From contig JACAAK010000007.1 of assembly GCA_025093985.1 (NCBI GenBank), forward strand, positions 1,302,001-1,366,000: a DNA stretch of 64,000 nt, read 5' to 3'. The position numbers were made by a program, and so were the translations under genes. Each line of letters opens with the position of its first letter. The first letter of the stretch is position 1. Below are positions 12,733-22,863 of this stretch, in pieces. Origin of the DNA: Calvatia gigantea. Taxonomy: Eukaryota; Basidiomycota; Agaricomycetes; Agaricales; Lycoperdaceae. The notes beneath the pieces were generated by a model. That model was not told the origin of the DNA and made no database searches. It worked only from the letters and a program-made list of their open reading frames with translations.

Positions 12733-14119
12733 ATGGCACACCCGACGAGACCGGCCCAGTACAACCTCGAAGACTCGAACATCGCCCTCCGGGGTTCTGA
12801 CGTACGTGCTACCTGTATCAAATAGCCGTAGCCCTGACACCGTCACTGATCAATAATTGCCCACCAGTTTTAGAGGTGTGTTCGTGAGTATGCAGGAAAC
12901 AAAGAAGCTGCTTGGGACCAAGCAGGCACCTCTCCAGGTCTTCAAGTTTGGCGTGTTGAACAATTTCGCATTGTCGAATGGCCAAAGAAGCGCCAAGGAG
13001 TGTTCTATGACGGAGACTCTTATATCAGTACTTCATGTGAGTGGAAAATCATTTGTGACCTTTCCGGAATCTGCTCTCATTCTCCGGACCAACAGCCGTA
13101 CAAGAAATCCCCGTATGCAACCTCATTTTCGTACGATCTTCACTTTTGGCTTGGCCAGAACACGACACAAGACGAAGCGGGCACGGCCGCATACAAGACC
13201 GTGGAGCTTGACGATCGTGAGCGGCGTTTCTTCCCCGCTATCAGACATAGCCTTCAATTTTACCTCCGGTAGACCTCCACGGGATCCCGGCGCAATACCG
13301 TGAAGTCCAGGGCTACGAGTCCACCAGGTTCCTTTCCTACTTCCCGCAATTCATCTGCCTGTGTGGTGGTATATCGACAGGATCCCATCATATCAGCGAA
13401 TCCCTTCCGCTCGATATCCGAAAGCTCTACCGCGTGAATTTATCACGTAGAGCAACTGGACCACCCAACCTCGTAGTGCGGGGTTCTGCAGAAGTTTCCA
13501 GTCTATTCAAAGGCGACGTTTACGTTCTGGATAAAGGGGCTAAGATCCTACAATTGAATACAGAGGATAGCTCTGGACAAGAACGGTTTAAAGCTGCACA
13601 GTTCGTCAGGAACGTTGCGAATGATAGAAAAGGCGAAACCGAGGTTATCGTTTACGGTAATTACGCATTAATCCTCACTCGCTCGCAGCTGATGCTTTGC
13701 CACTCATCATAGATGAGGGCGGACCTGGGTACAGTCTTTTCCTGAACGAATTCAGCACGACGTCATTGGTTCCAACACCTACTCCGAACCCATCTGAAAA
13801 GGATCGCCCGACCCTCTTCCAGGTATCCGACCAGACTGGTGCCATAACCTTCACTCCTGTCACAGCGGTGGGGCAGGAATCACTATTATCCGAAGACGCC
13901 TTTCTCCTCGACAATTCGCAAGACCTTGAACAACCAGCGGTATACTTATGGCTCGGAAGGAAGGCTTCTTTAAACGAGCGGCGACTGTCCTTGCAATATG
14001 CTCAAAGATATCTTTATCAGAAAAAGCAGGAGATAAATACTACTCGGGTGACAATTCCCATCATAAAACAGGAAGAGGGCTACGAAACAGAGGAATTTAT
14101 TCGAGCACTGGATTGTTAG
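12733..14119 (+). CDS. gelsolin/severin-family actin-severing protein
   Basis: Ca2+-regulated actin filament severing and capping protein, cytoplasmic. Five exons: 12733..12801, 12874..13036, 13096..13216, 13273..13656, 13713..14119. The start MAHPTRPAQYNLEDSNIALR is followed by gelsolin repeats: LQVWRVEQFRIVEWPK and GVFYDGDSY, then SYDLHFWLGQNTTQDEAGTA with KTVELDD, PAQYREVQGYES, FLSYFP, GDVYVLDKG, GQERFKAAQFV and finally VYLWLGRKASLNERR. About 380 aa suits a three-repeat severin/fragmin rather than a six-repeat gelsolin. Exon 2 is one base too long: TATATC is followed by an extra A before GTACTTCAT (VLH), which is needed to reach the phase-0 splice donor and continue PYKKSP in exon 3. I read this as an apparent +1 frameshift at about 13027. 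Confidence 0.9.
13027..13027 (+). other. apparent +1 frameshift in the gelsolin gene
   Basis: A single A between the codons for DSYI and VLH shifts the frame. Exon 2 (163 nt) should be 162 nt, since both its flanking splice sites are phase 0. Removing the base restores the gelsolin-repeat consensus YIVLHxYKK. Confidence 0.65.
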
Positions 14120-14225
14120 ACACAACATACAAAGATACAGAATCAATTTATCTTGTTATCGACCGAGTTTCGCGGAAGGTGATACTAATACATGTCCATT
14201 TCGTTCAACGTAACGAACAAGTTCG

Positions 14226-17200
14226 CTAGTTGATTCCTTTGTTATACACAATCCGGCCACCGACCCAGGCGTATGGATAATTACGCTGGTACCAGTTTCT
14301 GAACGAGCGACGCTCAGAGATCTGAGGTGCAGTAGCATACGAGCCTCCGATCTATAAGGAAGATACTGAGATTATAAAACCAAGGGCGAATGCAACTATA
14401 CTCACCACAACGTGGTGTTTCCCATCAAAGAAATCCGCGGAATATCTGTGCGTGACTTGATTCGAAAATGAAAACAAAAAAGAGAAGAGGTACACATACC
14501 CAGGGTATAAGGCTGAAGGAACGTAACCCTCTACTTTTTCCATCACTGTAGATGTCCACTCCCAGACCCCACCATTATCTCCCTTACCCCCTCCTTTCGT
14601 TGTCCCTGTCGTTGCGCTAATAGGAGGGGAATCAAATTATCACAGAAGGGCCAACAAGAGCGCCGTAACTTACGGTAATGGGTGCCAGTTTCTGAACCCA
14701 ACATTGGCTCCACCTTCATATCCAAAGTGGAACTTGTCATTGAACAACTTGAGCTCTGGTTCGGTGGGGAGCCGACCACCGTTGACTATCGCATATGTTG
14801 AAAGGTTGTCATAAGACGTCATAACAGGCCAATACTTGGCAATACTCATAGGAACAGGACCGTATAGTGTGCGGACCTAGATGACAGATGAGCCTCCGGG
14901 AGACTCAAGAGTGGCCCAACCAACCTGCATAACGCCATCTTCGACAACCCAGCTAGCCGGAAGTTCAACCTTGTCCTTTCCACGACCCAAATAGAATTCA
15001 TAGAATTCTCCATTAGTGACGGGCCTCCAAGAAATCTCGAACTGTTGAACCTCAACAGTCCTCTTCGGGTTCTCATTGTCCCAGCCAAATTCATGCCCAT
15101 CAACATCGCGGACCTTATCCGGATGGTTATCTTCTGCTTCGGCATCATCATGTCCAAGTGTGACCGTGGCGGGCCCCAAAGTAACAGTTTCCCATGTGGG
15201 TTTTGGCGCTGCATCCCAGGCCGCAGCGAGAGACTCCCAATTCGGAACGAAGAAGTCCGGGGGAGGGATGGTGCCGGTTCCGGCCCTCTGCAAAAGCATG
15301 TAGAGAAGCGTTTCTGCATGCATTACTTCGTGTTCTACCGTCATAAAGAGAAGCCGACCCAACCGCCTCGTCAAGGGGCGTTTTCCTGAATCGATGTCAT
15401 CGTATAAGTTCATCAAACGAGTGCGAACACGATCTTGAAACCGCAAGATGTCCGTAATGGAGGGCCAATCCTCTGGCTTAGTCGGAACCTCGGAGTGAGG
15501 CTAGATTAACATTAGTGGATCTCCCGCTGCCAAAAGATAAACGTCGAACATACGTGACAGTGTTCCGGATCGTCGACGTCAGGGTCAATGCCCCGCTAAT
15601 GTCTCATTAGCTTTTGGGGTTCTTAAGCTTCCCAATTCATGAATACAAACCTCGAAGATATACTAAAAAGCGAGATGTTAGCCGTTGTGATCCGTTGAGT
15701 GCAAATTTCTCACCTTGTACTGCTCAGGTTCCGTATGTGGTTCCCCCAAAACCTTTGAAAGCTGAATATCGAGGAACGCGGGTATATGTCCAAAGTAAAA
15801 GAGGCAGATGTGCCGCAGGTCGATGGGCTTTTCGTGAAGCATAGAGCGAGGAATCATGCGCAATGTAATGAAGTCCCAGAGAGCCCATATGTTTCCCCAA
15901 TCCTGCCTTGCGGGAACGCCAAAAGGCGATGCCGAGTAGGACTTCTTCGGAACAAGTTCACCTCTCCCATTGCATGCAAAAGGAGAATGCGCCAGCGGGA
16001 AAGCAAATGGCGGGCGCTCCAGAAGCCACAGAGAGTATTGCGAGTTCTTGTCAAGCCAACGTTGGATAGGCCGGAGGTTTGCTTCCGTAAAGAGACTGAA
16101 GGTATCGACCTCGGAGAACTGAATACAAGAGTAAGCCCGGTCCTCCAGACAAAATAATGACTCCACCTTGAATGACTGTTCTATCTTCACCATTTCGTCT
16201 TTCTTGAAGACATAGACTTTTCCTTTGGTAGTAGTCACAGTGTGGTCGAGTTTAGCTTTGAAGAACGCTTCATGCCGACCTATTTCAATAATGAGAGATA
16301 TAATCGGGCAATCTTCTCGAAGATCTTACGTTCGCCCTAAGAACACGAAGTTAGAATGAATAAAATAGGAATGAGCTGGTGGACATACAACATGGTATCT
16401 ATTGATATATTCCCAGTTCTGTTCGTCGAAAAGCTTTTCGTCGCCCAAGGTACGACCGGCAGCTTGCAATCCATTCATGATAAATTCTCTAGTATGCCCG
16501 TGGGGATCGTTGTACGCCTTCTCTATCAAAATTGAATCATTGTCGTGATCAAGTCCGATTAGAAGTGTATCTCCAAGACCGGGTCTCAAAGGAAGGCCAC
16601 GAAGAAATTCAATGGCATCCGAACGGGGGAAGTTTCCCAACGAAGACCCGAGAAACATAATATGCAACGGCGCAGTCGAGGCGCCTGGAGAAGAAGGTGG
16701 AGTGCTTTCCGCAGTCAGATGACTCTGACTTTCAGATCCACTCGAATGATCAGATATTGGGGACATGGGTCTGCTAGGGCTTGTTGCCCGCTCCGTCACG
16801 TCCGTGAATTCGGCGGACTGAAGGTTATACAATCCCCCGTCACCAAGGTATTTGAGACCGTCGTCGTAAGTCCCACAGATCCCCTTCGTCCCGACTTTAC
16901 CTCTCAATTGTTCCCCGAGTGATGAGTTTTGGATTTCTCCTAAGGCACGCTCGAGTTCACGCTGCTCGAGGTCGAGGGCGTAGTAGGTGATGGGTGGAGT
17001 TAATGATGGCACTTGAGAAAGCTGGCCCAGCGCAGAAAGAATGTGTGAAGTCTTTCTCAAGGATCTAATTAGTGTTGGTAAGTGAACCAGCAATGATAAG
17101 AAGTTGTGAGGAGATAAGCACAGATGAGGGGAATGGTTCCCATCTATATATAGAATTGAAAACTAATACGTACCCCGCACCTAGTTCCAGCACCACCTCA

Positions 17201-17475
17201 TCAGAAGTGACCTCGTTCGTAGAGCCGTGCATAACATTGACGATGTCATCGGCATGATCCTTCAGGATCTGTTCTTCAGCGCCGAACAAATAATATTCCG
17301 GAGCACCCGTGGTGATGTCGTCGTAGAGTCTTAAGCCGCGCTCATCATACAAGAGAATCGTTGGAAGCTCCTTCTGACCAATAGGACGGGAGAGGCCATC
17401 GTCAATGACCTGTGCAATGTCAGGCGAGGGTAAGACAGCTGAAGTAGAACGAAGTTGGAGAATATTTGCAGGCAT
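14226..17475 (-). CDS. egt1: ergothioneine biosynthesis protein Egt1 (fused EgtD-EgtB)
   Basis: Bifunctional enzyme that trimethylates histidine to hercynine, then joins hercynine to cysteine as the sulfoxide using Fe(II) and O2. Twelve exons: 17475..17174, 17064..16389, 16336..16330, 16280..16167, 16118..15714, 15662..15651, 15595..15554, 15500..14925, 14876..14674, 14616..14500, 14445..14406, 14351..14226. The EgtD methyltransferase is N-terminal (VVLELGAG SAM loop, LRKTSHILSAL, IMFLGSSLGNFPR). A DinB-like domain follows, with SMLHEKPIDLRH and the iron motif EHEVMHAETLLYML (HxxxHxE). The FGE-sulfatase fold is C-terminal (ISWRPVTNGEFYEFY, GGRLPTEPEL, GGVWEWTSTVM, IGGSYATAPQ, FRNWYQRNYPYAWVG). 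Exon 3 is a 7-nt micro-exon. Exons sum to 2620, one over 873 codons: RHEAFF-KAKLDHTV is interrupted by an extra C (minus strand) at 16260-16261. Confidence 0.95.
16260..16261 (-). other. apparent +1 frameshift in egt1
   Basis: On the minus strand TTCTTCC-AAAGCTAAA reads into an in-frame TAA. With one C fewer it encodes the conserved AFFKAKLDHTV and stays open through the rest of the exon. Confidence 0.7.
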
Positions 17476-18878
17476 TTGCGCCTAAGTTTCGAAAAGGAGT
17501 CAAGGTGCCTGGTCCCTTCAAAGTCACCGACTTAAGTATGAAACTCCTTTCGGACCATCAGACATAAGACTGATCTATGGAATGTGGTGACGTCATTCCC
17601 AACCCAGTTTGCGAGCACTCAAAGCTGCCGGTGTTTCCAAACGCCAGAAGAGACTTCTGATGAATTCAAAAATTTACGCCCTGGGTCTGATTATAGGCGA
17701 GTGATCTGCGTTTGCCTAATATATCAGGCTACCAAAAGCACTACTTTTTGGGGCATCTATCTTAGTCATGGCGTGGGTAGAGCTGGTTGGGGTAAGTAAG
17801 GCCAATGATTGCCCATGGAAGCTGGCTCTCCCCGGATAGCGGGAGACCGGTTTGGAGAAAAAAAGGGTAGGGTTGTCATCATCAGGGGCTCAAGAAGATC
17901 ACGGCGAACTTGGTTATGAGTCAAGTAATGGGCAAATCAAAGGAGAGAAGCCGTCCGCATCCAGAGCGTTTTGCGAATTATTTGACCCATCATGCACATG
18001 CGTCACCCATCATACAATTGCCGCGTTATGCACGTACTCCCTCACCAGATACTGCAGACCAGTTATGCTCCAGTATGCCTTTGTCTCTATCAGGTGGCGG
18101 ATGACACTGAAATATTGTTGTTAGGCTCTTGGACTCAGGGTCACCCAGGTCCCACATATTCTCTGCTAGGTCCTATCGGGATCTTGTCATAGAAAAAAGT
18201 GGCGAGAATACCATGCCATCGGGTAAAACGCCGAGTCTTTGTAAGAGATCGAGCGGTGGACAAACATCTTCTGACGTAGCTGTTGACGTTGAACTTCCAA
18301 ATACATGTGCCTGTGGAGGAGGAAACACGACGGCCTCAATCACGGTTCACCAAGAGCCGTTATGCGCACCTGGAGTCATTTCATAGCATCGAATATATAA
18401 ATAGCGAACATATGATTAAAGTGGCGGAGTCGCGAGTAGAACTCGAACTCCCAAACCCTCTGGGAGACTTTAGGGAACACCTTACCCGGCGCCGTCATGT
18501 ACACTGGAGCAGATAAGCATTCTTGGGGCCAAAATGTGTGGAGGTCCACCACTCCACAAGGCAAGAAATGAGGGTTCAACAGTATACGAAGGATCATCGA
18601 GGTGGTGATCCCCCTGATGACACCAAACGGATGTGGGTGACCCTGAATTCCCAACCCGTCAGATCCATTCGGGCCTGCACATGTGCGTACCAGAGGCCCT
18701 GGAGAAATATACCCTCTTCATAAAGCGGGGATCTGGGTGGATCTCGTGGATCTATACCCTCAATTCCACCCACCAACTTTTCCACCCCCCATTGGAAGTG
18801 TAATAATAGAACCAAGATTACGGCCTTCCGATCAGCACGAACCTCTTTTATCGAAAAAACACAAGGAGGAAAACGTTT
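17476..18878. other. intergenic, no gene recognised
   Basis: Upstream of egt1 and up to the tRNA. No exon chain was found. A minus-strand sequence near 18430-18510 has a T-arm-like stretch (GGGAGTTCGAGTTCTAC) but I could not fold it into a convincing cloverleaf. Confidence 0.45.
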
Positions 18879-18991
18879 GACGAGAGTGGGATTCGAACCC
18901 ACGCCCCGAAAGACCAGATTCCATGCGGAAATGAGGACACCAAGTGCCCTAGTCCTTAGTCTGGCGCCTTAGACCACTCGGCCATCTCGCC
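18879..18991 (-). tRNA. tRNA-Leu(AAG) with anticodon-loop intron
   Basis: The 5' acceptor strand GGCGAGA pairs with 3' TCTCGTC. The D-arm reads TGGCCGAGTGGTCTAAGGC (A-box). The anticodon stem is CCAGA/TCTGG with loop CT-AAG-G, anticodon at 18957..18955. A canonical 1-nt-3' intron of about 34 nt (18953..18920) splits the loop. A long variable arm (TCTTTCGGGGC) identifies a type II tRNA. The T-arm is GTGGG-TTCGAAT-CCCAC (B-box). Leu identity fits both the anticodon and the variable arm. Confidence 0.95.
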
Positions 18992-19273
18992 GACAACGTT
19001 CAGTTTCAGCTTTGTCTTCAAGACCAACAGCAAGAAAACAGAGATTCTTTGTTGCAAATTGAATCAGACTAATTTGCTCGATTTAAGATACTACCCGATA
19101 GCACGCAATAAAAGGCCCTAGTCTCAATGTCCAGTGACCTGGGGGGGTGTGAAGATCCAAGTGAAAGACAAGGCAGCTCAGCATTTAGCCTGAGAAGTGA
19201 GATTATCTATGTTTTAAACATCTGGATTCTGCGATGGGCAAATTCACAGGCTTTCCCTTGCAAAATACCAACC

Positions 19274-20482
19274 ATGTCCTCGCAAGAGCCTGGTCCACTG
19301 AAGGGAAATCTTGCACTTATCACTGGGTGCAGGTACGTTGCTGGACATCGCTTAACCAAACAATTATAAGGAATTGATCATGTACACCCCTAGTGGAGGG
19401 ATCGGACGTGCAACAGCGTTAGCCCTTGCGCGACGGGGGTGTTCCATAGCGGTTCATTATAACGCCGCAGAGGCGAAGGCGAAGGAGTTGGTTCAGGAAT
19501 TGAAAGGGTATCCTGATGTCAAAGCTGTCGCTTTTCAAGCCGATCTCTCCAGCTATGATGCCGCACGGAGGTTACACGCAGAGGTTGTGAAGACTCTAGG
19601 AAATCCCGATATCTTATTCAACAACGCAGGTACCTTAAACGGTGTAATTGGTGCGAATGGAAACATGCAAGATATCAGTGTCGAGGCGTTTGAAGCAACT
19701 TGGAGGACGAACACTGGTACGGCATACTTGGTAGGTGGTGAGGATAGTTAGATGCCAGAGTATAATGCAATGTTATAGTTAACCCAACTGTGTTTGCCTA
19801 GCATGGAACAAAAGAAGTATGGACGGATCGTGTTCAACTCAAGGTACCAAATTTCTTGTTACTAGGGCCCAATAAATGGCTTGCGTTAACAAGCTTACCT
19901 CAGTGTTGCAGCAGGTTGGGCTTAACACCGGATTATTAGCAGATAATCTTGCTGAGCATTAACCACCAGGTATTGGAGGAGTAATAGGGCCACATTACGC
20001 ATCATCCAAGTCGGCAATGCACGGCCTCCTTCACTGGATGGCTAATAGATACGGCAAGGATGGAATCGTGAGCGTTTTGAATTTGGTTGTGTCTTATTTC
20101 ATTCATATTTCTCGTCAGACTTGCAATGCGGTTGCCCCTGCGCTTATCATAGGTAGGTTGGTTCTCGCTCCCGTTGACGGTTCAGAATATTTTGACACAA
20201 ATGCTAGAAACTGATATGATGTCCAACCCACCCGAGGAGATGCGCGTGAGTAGAATTGGTTAGTATGGGACAAGGGCCAACTTTTTCTTGGGCTGCAGAA
20301 ACAGATTTCCGTAGGCCGTTTTGGACTTCCCCATGAGGTGGCCCCTGTGGTGGAAATGCTTGTAACGAATGCCTACATGACAAATAAGGTGTGTTTCATT
20401 TTGTTTGAACTTTAGATTGTGGTAACCAAACGTGAAATAGATTATCGTTGTAGATGGTGGCCTAACGCCCTCTGCATTCTAA
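19274..20482 (+). CDS. short-chain dehydrogenase/reductase (FabG-like SDR)
   Basis: NAD(P)H-dependent oxidoreductase of the classical SDR family; substrate unknown. Nine small exons (19274..19332, 19394..19730, 19779..19843, 19904..19914, 19970..20067, 20119..20152, 20208..20245, 20299..20388, 20441..20482; introns 48-61 nt) give an intact 257-aa protein, the usual size. The cofactor loop is TGCSGGIGRA (about 17-26). FNNAG supplies the structural NNAG. The catalytic Ser is S153 or S154, and Y167-x3-K171 sits in PHYASSK. The C-terminal PTN-type segment is followed by VVDGGLTPSAF. The 11-nt exon 4 is supported by phase and by the SSVAAG motif. Closest in style to 3-oxoacyl-ACP reductase-like fungal SDRs. 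This is one of the genes with no frame defect. Confidence 0.92.
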
Positions 20483-20579
20483 GAAAGAGAAATTTATTGC
20501 TCTTTTGTACTTTGAGCGAGCTATCTACCTCACTTTGCCGCTTGAGGCTGGAACATCGTACATTTATACCTTTTTATAA

Positions 20580-21242
20580 GCCGCTGTTGAGTACACAAAC
20601 GAGTCATATGTATCATCTGCTGAGACACCACCGAACGGCAAGCTCGTTCTATGGCGCTTGTCCGATACGATGCCTGCGATTTGGTTAGCTCAACTAATTG
20701 CACGATCAGGCTATCAGCTCCTGCACCTAATTCGCACGATAGTGGACCCCGAACTGCGGGAACCGGCCGTTATGGGGTTAGTAGATCCTCAATACACACC
20801 TGAGAGCTATACAGGGTGTTACAACTTCTATAAGCCTTGGCCGCGTGGATACTGACAGGGAGAATCTGGTGTTATCATATGGCTAATGGTTCTCAGTGAC
20901 CGGTGACGAAAACCGGAGACCTCGTTGGTTTGACGTGTAGTAATGATAGGTTTGCTAGTGTTCCTGACACTATTGTCTGGTGACACTCCCCTTCGAGCCT
21001 CAAGCCAGGGCAGCTGTACCTCTTCTGCACAAGCGCGCTTTTATTGGACAAATTTCCTGCCAATGAGCAGCGCTGATTCACATAACACAATCTCATTTAC
21101 GGTGGGACTGGGGGTGGATGTACAGCTTCCTGATGGCGCGGGGTTCGATGAGGTTATTCGCAAAAGAGTGATGGAGGAGGTCCGCGACAGCGGTGGGAGA
21201 TGGTTGAACATGACAAACGAGTACTATCAACACAAGGTTTAA
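20580..21242 (+). CDS. unidentified ORFs, possible gene or gene fragment
   Basis: Two open stretches on the + strand: 20580..20855 (contains LVLWRLSDTMPAIWLAQL and DPELREPAVMGLVDPQY) and about 20985..21242 (contains FLPMSSADSHNTISFTV, then LGVDVQLPDGAGF and GGRWLNMTNEYYQHKV). Both have coding-like composition, and the second has a charged amphipathic C-terminus. I could not find splice sites joining them in phase or recognise a family. They start just downstream of the dehydrogenase on the same strand. They could be exons of one gene with errors, or a relic. Confidence 0.3.
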
Positions 21243-21378
21243 TGAACCTAAGCCTTATATATATGCCTATCGTTATGATCAACGACCAAACGCTTTGAGT
21301 GTGGTGGCTGGACTTACACCGTTACAATAAACAAAGTCTATGCTGATAGGGTAGATGGATTAGATGTCACGCTCCCGA

Positions 21379-22524
21379 CTATCTGCTCCCTATCCGCAAA
21401 CGAGCCTGCTCGATTGCACGGTATAGATCTGCGTCTGCGCTCTTTCTAAGGGCGAACAGGTCGACGATGCGCGGAACCGCTTCTCTCCGCAACAAGGATT
21501 TGTGAGTGCTGTTATTTGTCGGTGTGGCATTCGGGGACTCCTCCGTCGAGTTTGGGGACTCCTCGGGTGAGAACTCCTTGAAAATTGCGTCGAGGGCTTC
21601 ACTCCCTTCGGGGACAATTGCACCCTTGTCCAAGAGATCTTGAAGGTATTGTGTTGCTCGATATGCTAGAGGCGCGCAAAGTCATTCCAGCAATCCCAAG
21701 GACAGCAGGGAATGTACCTTTGTAATGTGACCACGACCGCCAGACACAGAAGAAGAAAGGAAGATTGGGTATGACGGCTTAGTGAGAGCATTTGAGCATA
21801 TCCAACTTCAGGTAAAAGGGAGTACGTACGAACGATCATGAAAGGTGTAGTGATGGGCGCGATAATCATCCATAGGTAAAATCCCCTTCTGTGTCGTGGC
21901 ATGCGATTTGTGACAAGATTTTTGAGATGGAGCAACGATTCAGAGTCCGAGCACAATGACGGAGGGTAAATCAAAGATATCTGGACGGAAATAAAAATAA
22001 AAACAGTAAAAAATCGCAGGATGGGGGAGACGACTCACCCGAGGTCCCTTTTCTATCTCTGGGGAAGGATGGACAAGCGAAGGCCCCAAAGACGGGTCTA
22101 AACCCTTCAAAGCGAGTTCCTCAAACTCTATCCGGTCAATTAGACGTTCTCCCATTTGAAAAACTTTCAGCTATGTGAGGCCGAACCAAAAAGTTATTGA
22201 GCTCCATCACCGTGGGTCGAGACGGCCGCAAAAAAACGCACCTTCCAACTTCCTTCCCCTGCTTTTCCGAACCCAGCCCAGGTTGCTGAGGCCTTCGTTT
22301 GCAAGAACTTCACAAGACCTTCCTCAGGTAACCACCTCGATTTGGTCTTCCCGTCCTTTGCGGTCGCCTGATCGGATGGTAGAGCTTTGGATGTAGACAT
22401 TTGGAAGTGATAATATGTGAGGATCTTTCTTGGGTCCGCTATGTCGCGTGTAGTTGGTTTAGGACGCGCCAATGGGACAGGAAACAATGCGCAATTTGCG
22501 CAAGGACGCCGAAGTGAGAGACAT
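21379..22524 (-). CDS. mitochondrial K+/H+ exchange-related protein (Mit_KHE1 family)
   Basis: Homologue of the fungal family containing yeast YDL183C, linked to mitochondrial K+/H+ exchange; predicted inner-membrane association. Five exons: 22524..22242, 22170..22039, 21980..21830, 21777..21718, 21665..21379 (introns 52-71 nt). Family landmarks are RPKPTTRDIADPRKILTYYH, WLPEEGLVKFLQTKAS, LIDRIEFEELALKGLDPSLG, the hydrophobic RGFYLWMIIAPITTPFMIV, and VIPNLPFFFCVWRSWSHYK. Exons sum to 913, one over 304 codons (303 aa). The chosen ATG at 22524 (MSLTSASLRKLRIV) connects to PVPLARPKPTTR only if one T is skipped near 22480-22485. Otherwise the first in-frame ATG is internal, at MSTSKALPSD, and the conserved N-terminus is lost. 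Confidence 0.85.
22480..22485 (-). other. apparent +1 frameshift in the Mit_KHE1-family gene
   Basis: Minus-strand GTTTCC separates the reading frame of the N-terminal LRKLRIV from that of PVPLARPK. One base fewer joins them. Confidence 0.55.
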
Positions 22525-22863
22525 AGTTGACTGGGGGGAGTGGGGTGATCCGGTAGAGGTGCTTGAACGTCGTCGACGCGCTGAGGGGAGTCAGAAGGAT
22601 GTGCTCTCTTGGTACTAGTCAAGGATTATGATTCAACAGGAAAAGAGATAGTTTTTGGTGAGTAAGTGAAGTACTGAATGATGGCAACACAAAATTGCCG
22701 CTTGATACACGCGTCATTGATCGGCGCGGCTGTTATTTCTGAATAACCACTGGCTTCCGTTCTATGATCTATCACACCAGACTTATTATTTATACATTAG
22801 GTTAGGCGACTACTATACTACCCAGCAACTAAAAAATACAATCTGGCAGGCGAGTCAGAATAA
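22525..22863. other. intergenic, nothing recognised
   Basis: Promoter region of the leftward mitochondrial gene plus the 3' flank of smc6. AT-rich at 22760-22840. No further feature was seen. Confidence 0.5.

Noticed and set aside
18412..18510. Possible second tRNA near tRNA-Leu
   Set aside because: The T-arm does not pair (GGGAG against TCTAC) and acceptor ends do not match; at most a relic.
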